A stretch of 64,000 nucleotides of DNA from Kutzneria viridogrisea (GTDB lineage: Bacteria > Actinomycetota > Actinomycetes > Mycobacteriales > Pseudonocardiaceae): positions 1,688,001 through 1,752,000 of the forward strand of contig JACJID010000002.1 in assembly GCA_014138725.1 (NCBI GenBank), read 5' to 3'. Made by a program: the position numbers and the translations under genes. The notes beneath the pieces are model-generated. The model searched no databases. It saw only the letters and a list, made by a program, of their open reading frames with translations, and had not been told where the DNA came from. Of this stretch, positions 41,475 through 49,911 are shown piece by piece. How positions within the stretch are numbered: position 1 is the stretch's first letter; the number at the start of each line of letters is the position of its first letter.

Positions 41475-42394
41475 TCGCCGGGATCGTGCGGCGGCACGGC
41501 GCGCTGGCCGTGCTCGCGGTGCTGCTCGTGGTGGGCGGGCTGTCCTTCAGCACCTTCCTCACCCCGTACAACCTGAGCAACCTGGCCGTGCAGGCCACCT
41601 TCCTCGCGGTGGTCGCGCTCGGCATGACGCTGGTGATCGTCAGCGGCGGCATCGACCTGTCGGTGGGCTCGACCTTCGCGCTGGCCGGGGTGCTCGCCGC
41701 GTACGGCTCCCGCTGGGGCCTGCTCGTGGCCCTGCTGCTGCCGCTGGCCGTCAGCGCGCTGATCGGGCTGGTGCAGGGCGCGCTGATCGCCCGCTGGCGG
41801 ATGGCCCCGTTCATCGTGACCCTGTGCGGGCTGCTGTTCGCGCGCGGGCTGTTGCAGCTGCTCACCAAGGAGGGCAGCACCACCTACCTGGTGCCGCAGG
41901 ACTCCGCGCTGCGCTGGCTCGGGCAGGGCGCGGTGCTGGTCGTGCTGGCCGTGCTCGGCTACCTGGCCGGTGGGGTCCTGTTGCAGCGCACCGGGTTCGG
42001 CATGCGGCTGTTCGCCGTGGGCGGCAACGAGGACGCCGCCTCGCTGATGGGCCTGCCGGTGGCCCGCACCAAGGTGTCCGTCTACGTGCTGTCCGGGCTG
42101 CTCGCCGGGCTCGCCGGGGTCATGTCCACCGCGCAGCTCGGTTCCGGCGTGACCGTGGTCGGCGTGGGGCTGGAGCTCAACGCGATCGCCGCCGTGGTCA
42201 TCGGCGGCACCATGCTCACCGGTGGGGCCGGGGCCGTCAGCGGCACGCTCGCCGGGGTCGCGCTGCTCGCCGTGATCCAGGAGCTGATCAACCAGGTGGG
42301 CCGGTTCAACTCCAGCATGCAGGCCGTGGTCAGCGGTGCCGTGCTCATCGTCGTCGTGGTGTTGCAGACCCTGCTGAGCCGCGCTCGGCGCTGA
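41471..42394 (+). CDS. Sugar ABC transporter permease (CUT2, YjfF-like)
   Basis: 307 residues, second permease of the same family with TLVIVSGGIDLSVGSTFALA and SLMGLPVARTKVSVYVLSGL. It starts inside the previous stop (ATGA). The two permeases are clearly different proteins, which favours a heterodimeric channel as in the galactofuranose importer over the single RbsC of ribose systems. Last gene of the operon; a dispersed palindrome follows 26 bases on. Confidence 0.92.
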   Translation: MIAGIVRRHGALAVLAVLLVVGGLSFSTFLTPYNLSNLAVQATFLAVVALGMTLVIVSGGIDLSVGSTFALAGVLAAYGSRWGLLVALLLPLAVSALIGLVQGALIARWRMAPFIVTLCGLLFARGLLQLLTKEGSTTYLVPQDSALRWLGQGAVLVVLAVLGYLAGGVLLQRTGFGMRLFAVGGNEDAASLMGLPVARTKVSVYVLSGLLAGLAGVMSTAQLGSGVTVVGVGLELNAIAAVVIGGTMLTGGAGAVSGTLAGVALLAVIQELINQVGRFNSSMQAVVSGAVLIVVVVLQTLLSRARR

Positions 42395-42420
42395 GCTGGA
42401 GTACTCGCGCTGCCGCACGC

Positions 42421-42473
42421 GCCATGAAGGTGCCGTTCAGGACGTTGGGCGTCCGCAAGGGCACCTTCACGGC
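42421..42473. repeat. Dispersed GAAGGTGCC palindrome, copy 4
   Basis: Outer arms GCCATGAAGGTGCC and GGCACCTTCACGGC, inner GGACG/CGTCC around TTGGG; 26 bases after the permease stop. Confidence 0.8.
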
Positions 42474-42551
42474 GTGACCGGATCACGAAGGTGGGATTGA
42501 CACCGTCCGACCTGGCCCAGGGCCGCTGCGACAAGGGCTGGGGCCCCGACC

Positions 42552-42659
42552 TGTGCACAGGCGCCGAGTTGTCCACACGTGGATCTTCAGCAAGATCAAC
42601 GAGGTGGGTCGGGCGGTAGGCTGGAGTCGGGGTCGCCCCCCCAGGGAGTGGCGGGGGAC
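42552..42659. repeat. ~109-nt dispersed element, copy B
   Basis: Second copy of the element at 31281-31389; the 35-nt core with its two mini-hairpins is at 42566-42600. Both copies end close to the 3' end of a leftward gene (31446 and 42694), in the same orientation. Confidence 0.75.
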
Positions 42660-42693
42660 GTTCATTGGTGGGGCAGGCTCACAACCCCGCCAC

Positions 42694-42951
42694 TCAGCCC
42701 TCGTCCTCGGGCAGCATCAGGTCGATGGAGCCGGCGCGGCGCAGGTTGTCGCTGGCGGAGCGGCCCAGTTCGTCGGCGCGCTCGTGCTCACCCCGGCCCG
42801 CGGCGCGCAGGGCCTCGGCGGCCAGCGCCATGCCGGAGAGGAAGTCGACGCGGTTGCCCTCGGTGAGCTCGTCGAGCGGGACCAGCGTCTCCAGCATCAG
42901 GTCTACTACGTGGTCCACGGCGTCGGCGGCATCGTGGAACGTGACGGACAT
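42694..42951 (-). CDS. Small acidic hypothetical protein
   Basis: 85 residues from ATG 42951 (GGGAGC upstream), starting MSVTFHDAADAVDHVVDLML. Predicted all-helical and acidic, with no Cys, signal or membrane segment. The helices ETLVPLDELTEGNRVDFLSG and AAEALRAAGRGEHERADELG suggest a small bundle. Unrecognised. A 6C-like RNA lies immediately upstream on the same strand and ends about 30 bases before the start. Confidence 0.55.
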   Translation of the reverse strand: MSVTFHDAADAVDHVVDLMLETLVPLDELTEGNRVDFLSGMALAAEALRAAGRGEHERADELGRSASDNLRRAGSIDLMLPEDEG

Positions 42952-42980
42952 CGATGAGCTCCCAGTGCGGGGTGGACAGG

Positions 42981-43065
42981 GCAAAAGGGTGGAGCCCCCG
43001 CACGGGGGTGGGCGGGGGCTCCATCGAGACCCGCCGTTCAGGGGGGAGGAACGGCGGGAGTCCAC
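42981..43065 (-). ncRNA. 6C-like small RNA, copy 1
   Basis: Read on the minus strand: a 10-bp stem CCCGCCGTTC/GAACGGCGGG (43030-43058) with loop CTCCCCCCT, then an 11-bp stem GGAGCCCCCGC/GCGGGGGCTCC (42991-43022) with a C-rich loop CCACCCCCGT, then ACCCTTTTGC. Two successive hairpins with cytosine runs in the loops is the defining architecture of actinobacterial 6C RNA. The 5' end is not fixed. Confidence 0.7.
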
Positions 43066-43277
43066 GGTGAGGCCGGATCCTGCGGGAGGCTCGTCGGCGT
43101 CACTCGGCACACCATACGTGCCAACACGCCCACCGCAGAGTGATTGAGGGAAAACATGCAGCAGATCACTGTCGGATCACGGTGGTCACACCGCCGAACG
43201 GCGTCCCACATTGTTGGATTGCGCCGCGCGGTCCAAGCTGTCGTGATGAGCTGATCGTGATCGAGAGGGGTGGGGGC

Positions 43278-44543
43278 ATGTCCCAAGCCAGGTACCAACC
43301 AGCCAGGTACCAGCGCAGGCAGTTCTTCGGGCTCGCGGGCGGGGTCGCGGCGGCGGGCCTGCTGGCGGCCTGCGGCTCGAACAACGGGCGTGGCAACGGG
43401 GCCACGATCGAGCAGTGGTACCACGCCTACGGCGAGGCGGGCGTGCAGCAGGCGGTGGAGCGCTACGCCAAGGCCTACGACAAGGCCGCGGTGCACGTGC
43501 AGTGGAACCCGGGCGACTACGACTCGAAGCTGGCCAGCGGGCTGGCGGGCAGTTCGGGCCCGGACGTGTTCGAGTCCACCCTGCACGTGGACATGGTGCG
43601 GGCCAAGCAGGTGGTCTCCCTGGACGACCTGCTCGGTGACGCCCGCGCCGACTTCACCGAGTCGGTGCTGGCCTCGCACACCGTGGACGGGGCGGTGTAC
43701 GGCATCCCGCAGGCCGTGGACATGCAGATGCTGTTCTACCGCAAGAGCCTGCTCGACAAGGCGGGCGTCACGCCGCCGACCACGGTGGACGAACTGGTGG
43801 ACGCGGCGCACCGGCTGACCAGCGACAAGGTGAAGGGCCTGTTCCTGGGCAACGACGGCGGGGTCGGGGTGCTGGCGGGCCCGCTGCTGTGGTCGGCGGG
43901 GCTGGACTACCTGACGCCCGACCACAAGGTGGGCTTCGACGACCCGGCGACCGTGACCGCGATCGGCAAGCTGCGCGGCCTGTTCACCAGCGGCTCACTG
44001 CTGCTGGGGGCGCCGACCGACTGGGCGGACCCCGCGGCGTTCACCCAGGGCCTGACCGCGATGCAGTGGTCCGGGCTGTGGGCGGTGCCCGCGGTGCAGA
44101 AGGCGCTGGGCTCGGACTTCGGCGTGCTGCCCTGGCCCAGGCTGACCGAGAGCGGCAAGCAGTCAGTGCCCTTCGGCGCGTACGGCTCGATGGTCAGCGC
44201 CAAGAGCCAGAAGGTCAACGAGGCCAAGGCGTTCGTGAAGTGGCTGTGGCTGGACCGCACCGACTACCAGGCCGACTTCGACCTGAACTACGGGTTCCAC
44301 ATCCCGGCGCGCAAGTCCATCGTGGCCAAGGCGGACAAGCTGCGCACGGGTGTGGCCGCCGACGCGGTGCGCTTCGTGCAGGAACTGGGCCGGTCCTCGA
44401 ACCCGCCGCAGTGGACCTCGAAGATGCAGAGCGCGTTCAGCGAACTGCTCTCCCGCACGGTCCGCAGCGGGGGCGACGCCTCCGGTGAGCTGCGCACGGC
44501 GGTGCAGGCGGTGCAGACCGAGCTCAAGCGCCTGTACGGATGA
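43278..44543 (+). CDS. Carbohydrate ABC transporter substrate-binding lipoprotein (CUT1)
   Basis: 421 residues from ATG 43278, where GAGGGGTGGGG is well placed; a longer frame upstream is not supported. The leader has RRQFFGLAGG and the lipobox LLAACG, so export may be by Tat with lipid anchoring. SBP_bac_1 fold: WNPGDYDSKLASGLAGSSGP, GAVYGIPQAVDMQMLFYRKS and the late NYGFHIPARKSIV. It is translated just ahead of two membrane proteins (4-base overlap). The sugar is unknown. Confidence 0.9.
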   Translation: MSQARYQPARYQRRQFFGLAGGVAAAGLLAACGSNNGRGNGATIEQWYHAYGEAGVQQAVERYAKAYDKAAVHVQWNPGDYDSKLASGLAGSSGPDVFESTLHVDMVRAKQVVSLDDLLGDARADFTESVLASHTVDGAVYGIPQAVDMQMLFYRKSLLDKAGVTPPTTVDELVDAAHRLTSDKVKGLFLGNDGGVGVLAGPLLWSAGLDYLTPDHKVGFDDPATVTAIGKLRGLFTSGSLLLGAPTDWADPAAFTQGLTAMQWSGLWAVPAVQKALGSDFGVLPWPRLTESGKQSVPFGAYGSMVSAKSQKVNEAKAFVKWLWLDRTDYQADFDLNYGFHIPARKSIVAKADKLRTGVAADAVRFVQELGRSSNPPQWTSKMQSAFSELLSRTVRSGGDASGELRTAVQAVQTELKRLYG

Positions 44544-45442
44544 CCGGCGCCAAGCAGCGCACGGCGTTGCCGTTCTGGGTGTTCGTCGGACCGTTCGTGA
44601 TCGGCCTGGTGATCTTCGCCTACCTGCCGATCGGGTGGAGCGCGGTGCTCAGCCTGTTCGACGCGCACAACACGGTCACGCCAACCGAGTTCGTCGGGCT
44701 GGGCAACTACGCCGACATGCTCGCCGACGACCGGTTCCTGCGCAGCCTGCTCACCTTCAGCCTGTTCGCGCTGTTCGTGGTGCCGCTGACCTTCGTGCTG
44801 TCACTGGCGCTGGCGGTTGCCGTGAACCAGGTGCGCTTCGCCAGGACCTTCTTCCGCTCGGTGTTCTTCCTGCCCACGGCCTGCTCCTACGTGGTCGCCT
44901 CGCTGGTGTGGAAGCTGTCGATCTTCAACGGGGTGCGGTTCGGGCTGGCCAACACCGTGCTGGGCTGGTTCGGCGGGGACACGGTCGCCTGGCTGTCCGA
45001 CCCGAACCCGCCCTGGTACTGGGTGGTGCTGGTGACCGTGCGGCTGTGGCTTCAGGTCGGCTTCTACATGATCCTGTTCATCGCGGGCCTGCAACGCATC
45101 CCGGCCACCCTGTACGAGGCCGCCTACGTGGACGGGGCCAAGCCGGGCTGGCAGGTGTTCCGGTACATCACCCTGCCGCAGTTGCGGCCCACCTCGGTGG
45201 CGGTGCTGCTGCTCAGCCTGATCGCGGCCTACCAGGCGTTCGACGAGTTCTACAACCTGCTCGGCACCGCCCAGGGCTACCCCGACTTCGCCCGCCCACC
45301 GCTGGTGTACCTGTACTACCTGGCGCTGGGCCAGAACCAGGACTACGGGCACGGCAGCGCGGGCGCGCTGATCCTGGCGCTGCTGATCGCGCTGGTGACC
45401 CTGACACAGGGCAGGCTGCTCGGGCTCGGACGGAGGGACTGA
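44540..45442 (+). CDS. Carbohydrate ABC transporter permease (CUT1, MalF-type)
   Basis: 300 residues, six membrane helices, BPD_transp_1 domain. The EAA loop that contacts the ATPase reads YEAAYVDGAKPGWQVFRYIT. Start ATG overlaps the previous stop. It forms the channel with the next gene product. Confidence 0.93.
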   Translation: MTGAKQRTALPFWVFVGPFVIGLVIFAYLPIGWSAVLSLFDAHNTVTPTEFVGLGNYADMLADDRFLRSLLTFSLFALFVVPLTFVLSLALAVAVNQVRFARTFFRSVFFLPTACSYVVASLVWKLSIFNGVRFGLANTVLGWFGGDTVAWLSDPNPPWYWVVLVTVRLWLQVGFYMILFIAGLQRIPATLYEAAYVDGAKPGWQVFRYITLPQLRPTSVAVLLLSLIAAYQAFDEFYNLLGTAQGYPDFARPPLVYLYYLALGQNQDYGHGSAGALILALLIALVTLTQGRLLGLGRRD

Positions 45443-45445
45443 ACG

Positions 45446-46288
45446 GTGCCGGTCGGACACTCCCCCAGCAGGCTGGCCAGTGCGCTGCGCTACCTGGCGC
45501 TGAGCCTGGCGGCGCTGCTGTTCCTGCTGCCGTTCTACCTGGTCGTGCGCAACGGGCTGGCCACGGAGTCGGACATCACCTCGCCCGAGTGGACCCTGTT
45601 CCCGGGGACCGTGCACTGGGACAACCTCGGCGAACTGTTCGGCGACCAGTCCGTGCCGATGGCCAGCAGCCTGCTCAACTCCCTGCTGGTGGCCGTGTTG
45701 CAGACCGCGGGCCAGCTCGTGCTCGGCTCGCTGTGCGGTTACGGCCTGGCGCGCATCCCGTACCGGCACGCCAACAAGGTGTTCTACGCCGTGGTGGCCA
45801 CGCTGATGATCCCCGCGGCGGTGACCTTCGTGCCCAGCTTCGTGCTGGTCTCCTCGCTGGGCTGGGTCAGCGACCTGCGCGGCCTGATCGTGCCGGGGCT
45901 GTTCGCGGGCATCACGGCCTTCCTGTTCCGCCAGTACTTCCTGGACTTCCCGCGCGAGCTGGAGGAGGCCGCCCGCATCGACGGGCTCGGTCACTGGGGT
46001 GCGTACTGGCGGATCGTGGTGCCCAACTCCAAGGGCTTCTTCGCGGCCGTCGGCGTGATCCAGTTCATCGGCAGCTGGAACGCGTTCCTGTGGCCGCTGG
46101 TGATCGGCCAGGACGAGTCGACCTGGACCGTGCAGGTGGCGCTGTCCACCTTCCTGACCGCGCAGAACATCAACCTGCACGAGCTGTTCCTTGCCGCCGC
46201 GGTGAGCATCGCCCCGCTCGTCCTGGTGTTCGTGGTGCTGCAACGGCACCTCGTGCGCGGGGTCACCGAGAGCGGCATCAAGGGCTGA
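45446..46288 (+). CDS. Carbohydrate ABC transporter permease (CUT1, MalG-type)
   Basis: 280 residues from GTG 45446, six helices. The EAA loop is LEEAARIDGLGHWGAYWRIV, with GSLCGYGLARI and FIGSWNAFLWPL typical of MalG-like subunits. No ATP-binding gene follows; as in Streptomyces, a shared MsiK-type ATPase encoded elsewhere probably energises the system. A 22-nt repeat array starts 7 bases after the stop. Confidence 0.93.
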   Translation: MPVGHSPSRLASALRYLALSLAALLFLLPFYLVVRNGLATESDITSPEWTLFPGTVHWDNLGELFGDQSVPMASSLLNSLLVAVLQTAGQLVLGSLCGYGLARIPYRHANKVFYAVVATLMIPAAVTFVPSFVLVSSLGWVSDLRGLIVPGLFAGITAFLFRQYFLDFPRELEEAARIDGLGHWGAYWRIVVPNSKGFFAAVGVIQFIGSWNAFLWPLVIGQDESTWTVQVALSTFLTAQNINLHELFLAAAVSIAPLVLVFVVLQRHLVRGVTESGIKG

Positions 46289-46294
46289 CCCCAG

Positions 46295-46416
46295 GCGCCG
46301 ACATGCGCAGGCCCCGCGCGTGTCGGCGCTTGCGGCACCGCGTGTCGGACGCTCCCGTGCGGTGTGTCGGCGCTTGCGGCACCGCGTGTCGGCGTATCCC
46401 GTACGACGTGTTGGAC
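46295..46416. repeat. 22-nt tandem repeat array, second locus
   Basis: An inverted half unit (GCGCCGACATGCGC) and a short C-rich turn are followed by units beginning GTGTCGG at 46320, 46342, 46364, 46386 and a partial one at 46408, all exactly 22 nt apart. Units 1 and 3 are identical; units 2 and 4 share a variant second half. Same family as 19988-20145, again directly after a gene. Confidence 0.85.
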
Positions 46417-46536
46417 AGCCGAGCCTGGCGCGCGCGACGCGCCGGGCATTCCCCCGATCCGGGTACGGAGCCCGGTTGACCTGCGCTGACGTGGTTACAG
46501 TGGTGCCACGCGCGCGCGAAGGGGGCAGGCCCGGGG

Positions 46537-48300
46537 ATGACGATGGACGTCCAGTCGCCATGCTCGGTGTCCGCGGCCTTCCGCCGGCTCCGCGCGGAAC
46601 ACCCCGACCTGCCGGTGTTCACCTTCCTCGACCACGAGGGCCGCGACCAGTCCACGCTGACCTTCGCCCAGCTCGGGGACGAGGCCGAGCGGGTCGCCGC
46701 CGAGCTGCACGCGCGCGGGCTCGGCCCCGGTGACCGCGCGCTGCTGGTCTACCTGGAGACGGCCGACTTCGTGGTCGCGCTGCTGGGCTGCCTCGTGCTG
46801 GGGGTCATCCCCGTCCCGGTCTGCCCGCCGAACCCGTTCACCCTGCACCACGACCTGGACGCGTTCACCCTGCTGGCGGAGAGCACCGGGGCGAGGGTCG
46901 CGCTGACCAACGCCACCTTCGACCGGGCCCGGGCCTCGATGCAGGACGGACACCCGTGGCCGCTGGTGCACTGGCTGCGCACGGACCGGCCCACCCGGCC
47001 GCGCCGCACCACCTGGTACGAGCCCGCCGACCTGGACGAACCGGCACTGCTGCACTACACCTCGGGCTCCACCGGCTCACCGCGCGGAGTGGTGCTGTCC
47101 CACCGCAACCTGCACCACGAACTCGCGCACAACGCCGTGGACCTGGGGCTGGGGCTGGACACCCGTGCCGTGTCCTGGCTGCCGCACTTCCACGACCTCG
47201 GGCTGATCTGCTTCCTGCTCAGCGCCATGTCCGGCAACGGGCGGGTGTACCAGCTGTCCCCGCTGACCTTCCTGCACCGGCCCACCACCTGGTTCGACGT
47301 GCTGGCGCGGGTACGGGCCACGCACACCGCGGCGCCGAACTTCGCCTACGACCTGGCCGTGCGCAAGACCACCGAGCAGATGCGCGCGAACTGGGACCTC
47401 AGCGCGCTGCGTGTGGTGATGACCGCCGCCGAGCAGGTGCGCCCGGCCACGGTCGACGCCTTCCTGGCGGCCTTCGCGGTCTCCGGGCTGGACAGCAACG
47501 CGTTCTACCCCGCGTACGGGCTCGCCGAGCACACGGTGAGCGTGACCATGGGCGGGCGCGGGCGGCTGCGGGTGGAGAAGGCCGCGCTGGACGAGGGCAA
47601 GGTGGTGCAGCTCGAGGACGACTCGGACGTGCGCGCGGTGACCTACGTGGCCTGCGGGCGGGTCACCAAGCAGGGCGCGGACGTGCGCATCGTGGACCCG
47701 AGGACCCGGCAGCCCTGCGGCACCGGGCAGGTGGGCGAGATCTGGGTGGACTCGCCGAGCAAGGCCCTGGGCTACTTCGGGCTGCCCGAGGAGACCGCCG
47801 AGTGCTTCGAGGCGGTGGTGGCCGGGGAGTTCGGCGGCCGGCGGTACCTGCGCACCGGGGACCTGGGCTTCCTGCACGAGGAGGAGCTCTACCTCACCGG
47901 CCGGTACAAGGACCTGATCATCGTGCACGGCCAGAACCACTACCCGCAGGACATCGAGGACAGCGTGCGCGGCTGCCACGCGGCGGTGCGGGCGGGCGGT
48001 GTGGCGGCCTTCGCGGTGACCACCGGGGACAACGAGCCCGCGGCCGAACGGCTGGTGCTGTACGTGGAGCTCAAGGGCCGCCGGCCCGGCGAGGCCCTGG
48101 TGGACGAGGTGGTGCGGGCGGTGCGGCACGCGGTGTACACCGACCACCGGCTTGCCAGCCATACGGTTGTAGTCGGGCTCTCGGGCTTGGTCAGCAAGAC
48201 CACGAGTGGGAAGATCCGCCGACAGGCGTGCAAGGAGGCATTCCTGTCCGGCTCGGTGCACGAGGCGCCGTACACGGTCAGTGTCTCCGCATTGCACTAG
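46537..48300 (+). CDS. Fatty acyl-AMP ligase (FAAL-like adenylating enzyme)
   Basis: 587 residues. Adenylation motifs: A3 TSGSTGSPRG at 175-184, A5 YPAYGLAEHT, A8 YLRTGDLGFLHEEELYLTGR, and GKIRRQ with the C-terminal lysine. The length, the SWLPHFHDLGLICFLL core and the poorly ordered link between domains match the FAAL group, which makes acyl-adenylates and passes the acyl chain to an acyl carrier protein instead of CoA. No ACP, PKS or NRPS gene is adjacent. The next gene, a methyltransferase, starts 35 bases on and may be co-transcribed. Confidence 0.87.
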   Translation: MTMDVQSPCSVSAAFRRLRAEHPDLPVFTFLDHEGRDQSTLTFAQLGDEAERVAAELHARGLGPGDRALLVYLETADFVVALLGCLVLGVIPVPVCPPNPFTLHHDLDAFTLLAESTGARVALTNATFDRARASMQDGHPWPLVHWLRTDRPTRPRRTTWYEPADLDEPALLHYTSGSTGSPRGVVLSHRNLHHELAHNAVDLGLGLDTRAVSWLPHFHDLGLICFLLSAMSGNGRVYQLSPLTFLHRPTTWFDVLARVRATHTAAPNFAYDLAVRKTTEQMRANWDLSALRVVMTAAEQVRPATVDAFLAAFAVSGLDSNAFYPAYGLAEHTVSVTMGGRGRLRVEKAALDEGKVVQLEDDSDVRAVTYVACGRVTKQGADVRIVDPRTRQPCGTGQVGEIWVDSPSKALGYFGLPEETAECFEAVVAGEFGGRRYLRTGDLGFLHEEELYLTGRYKDLIIVHGQNHYPQDIEDSVRGCHAAVRAGGVAAFAVTTGDNEPAAERLVLYVELKGRRPGEALVDEVVRAVRHAVYTDHRLASHTVVVGLSGLVSKTTSGKIRRQACKEAFLSGSVHEAPYTVSVSALH

Positions 48301-48335
48301 AGTCGAGCGTTCGGCCCGAGCTCGGGAGGTGCGCG

Positions 48336-49142
48336 GTGGACAGACCCTCGTGGGCACCCGGCGAGGTTGACCTGGACAGACCCAGTGCGGCCCGGGTCTA
48401 CGACTACTACCTCGGCGGTTACCACAACCTGGCGGTGGACCGGGCCTTCGCCGAGCAGGCGATGAAGGCCATGCCGGAGCTGCCGCTGATCATGCGCACG
48501 AACCGGGCCTTCCTGCGCCGTTCGGTGCGCCACCTGGTGGGCACGGGCATCAGGCAGTTCCTCGACCTGGGCTCGGGCATCCCGACCGTGGGCAACGTGC
48601 ACGAGATCGCGCAGGCCGCGGCCCCGGAGTCCACGGTGGTCTACGTGGACAAGGACCCGGTGGCGGTGGCGCACAGCCAGGTCATCCTGGAGGGCAACCC
48701 GCGCGCCGGTGTGCTGCAGGCGGACCTGCGCGAGCCGCACGTGGTGCTGGACTCCGCCCCGGTGCGCGAACTGCTGGACCTGGACCAGCCCGTGGCCGTG
48801 CTGATGTTCGCGGTGCTGCACTTCGTGCGGGACGACGAGGAGGCCGCCGCCTCGGTGCGCCGCCTGATGGGCGCCCTGCCCACCGGCAGCTACGTGGTGA
48901 TCTCGCACGGCACGCACGAGCCGGTCGGCGAGCGCGGGCGCGAGGTGGAACGGCTCTACACCAGGACCGACAACCCGTTGGCGCCGCGCAACCAGGCGCA
49001 GGTCGCCAAGCTGGTGTCCGGGCTGGAGCCGGTGGAACCGGGCGTGGTGTTCCTGCCGCTGTGGCGCCCGGACGGTCCCGACGAGGTCGACGACCACCCG
49101 GAGCGCAGCTGCACCTACGGGGTCGTGGCCCGCAAGCCCTGA
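48336..49142 (+). CDS. DUF574/Methyltransf_19-type SAM-dependent methyltransferase
   Basis: 268 residues from GTG 48336 with GGGAGG upstream. DLDRPSAARVYDYYLGGYHN at the N-terminus is the hallmark of the actinomycete DUF574 family; FLDLGSGIPTVGNVHEIAQ is motif I, VVYVDKDPVAVAHS motif II and VLMFAVLHFVRDD a later core strand. Members are abundant in Streptomyces and Pseudonocardiales; some act in polyketide tailoring, most have unknown acceptors. It overlaps the convergent TetR gene by 28 bases. Confidence 0.9.
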   Translation: MDRPSWAPGEVDLDRPSAARVYDYYLGGYHNLAVDRAFAEQAMKAMPELPLIMRTNRAFLRRSVRHLVGTGIRQFLDLGSGIPTVGNVHEIAQAAAPESTVVYVDKDPVAVAHSQVILEGNPRAGVLQADLREPHVVLDSAPVRELLDLDQPVAVLMFAVLHFVRDDEEAAASVRRLMGALPTGSYVVISHGTHEPVGERGREVERLYTRTDNPLAPRNQAQVAKLVSGLEPVEPGVVFLPLWRPDGPDEVDDHPERSCTYGVVARKP

Positions 49143-49834
49143 TCCGGCAGCCGCGCGGCCACCCCGTCCAGCAGGCAGTTCAGGCCGAACTCGAACTCCT
49201 CGGCCTGCTCGTGGTCCTCGGCGTTGAACACGTACTCGGTGAAGTGCGGGTACTGCCCGGACTCGACCACCGAGCGCACGTACGGACCGATCTGGTCACG
49301 CCACTCCAGCTCCGTCATGCCCGCGCGCCGCCAGGTGTCCTGATCACCGAGCTCGTCCTGCAACACACCGAGCAGGTAGCTGCGGATCAGCTTCATCAGG
49401 CTGGACGCGGTGGTGATGTCGCAGCCCAGCTCGCGGAACACGCCGACACCGGACTCGAACTGCCGCAGCGCGTTGGGGCCCATCGGCGGCCTGCCCGCCA
49501 TCAGCTCGGGCAGCCAACGGTGCCGCAGCACCAGGTCCCGGTACGCGTGCGCGAACCCGCACACCTGGGCACGCCAGTCCCCCTCGTGCGCCGTGCGGGC
49601 CTGCTCACCGAGCACCCGGTCGACCATCAGCTCCTGGAGCTCGTCCTTGCCGGGCACATGCCGGTACAGCGACATCGTGCCCGCGCCGATCGCGTCGGCC
49701 ACCCGGCGCATGGACACGGCGGCGATGCCCTCGGCGTCGGCCAGCGCGACCGCGGCGCACACGATCTGGTCACGGCTGAGCCCAGGCCGGGACGGCTGCC
49801 CCTCGTACATCCAGACCAGTCCGGGGACGCTCAT
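49115..49834 (-). CDS. TetR family transcriptional regulator (TetR_C_1 type)
   Basis: 239 residues from ATG 49834, preceded by AAGGAGG. DNA-binding part LSRDQIVCAAVALADAEGIA then MRRVADAIGAGTMSLYRHVP; the long C-terminal domain belongs to the tetracycline-repressor type (VLRHRWLPELMAGRPPMGPN). Divergent from the flavin monooxygenase with a near-perfect palindrome between, so it likely represses that gene until an aromatic or polyketide ligand binds. Confidence 0.92.
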   Translation of the reverse strand: MSVPGLVWMYEGQPSRPGLSRDQIVCAAVALADAEGIAAVSMRRVADAIGAGTMSLYRHVPGKDELQELMVDRVLGEQARTAHEGDWRAQVCGFAHAYRDLVLRHRWLPELMAGRPPMGPNALRQFESGVGVFRELGCDITTASSLMKLIRSYLLGVLQDELGDQDTWRRAGMTELEWRDQIGPYVRSVVESGQYPHFTEYVFNAEDHEQAEEFEFGLNCLLDGVAARLPDQGLRATTP

Positions 49835-49864
49835 GGCCACCTCCTTGCGTACACCATACCCGAC

Positions 49865-49897
49865 GCGTACGTTGTACCCAGAACGTACGACGTACGC
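49865..49897. promoter_or_regulatory. TetR operator candidate before flavin monooxygenase
   Basis: Arms GCGTACGTTGTAC and GTACGACGTACGC match at 12 of 13 positions around a 7-nt spacer, in the 77-bp divergent region, 15 bases before the monooxygenase ATG. Confidence 0.72.
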
Positions 49898-49911
49898 AGC
49901 GAGGGGGAACG

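Noticed and set aside
42981-43065. Simple terminator for the plus-strand permease operon or an attenuator
   Set aside because: Not near the end of any plus-strand gene, and the paired C-loop hairpins recur at 58485 with co-variation, which fits 6C RNA better.
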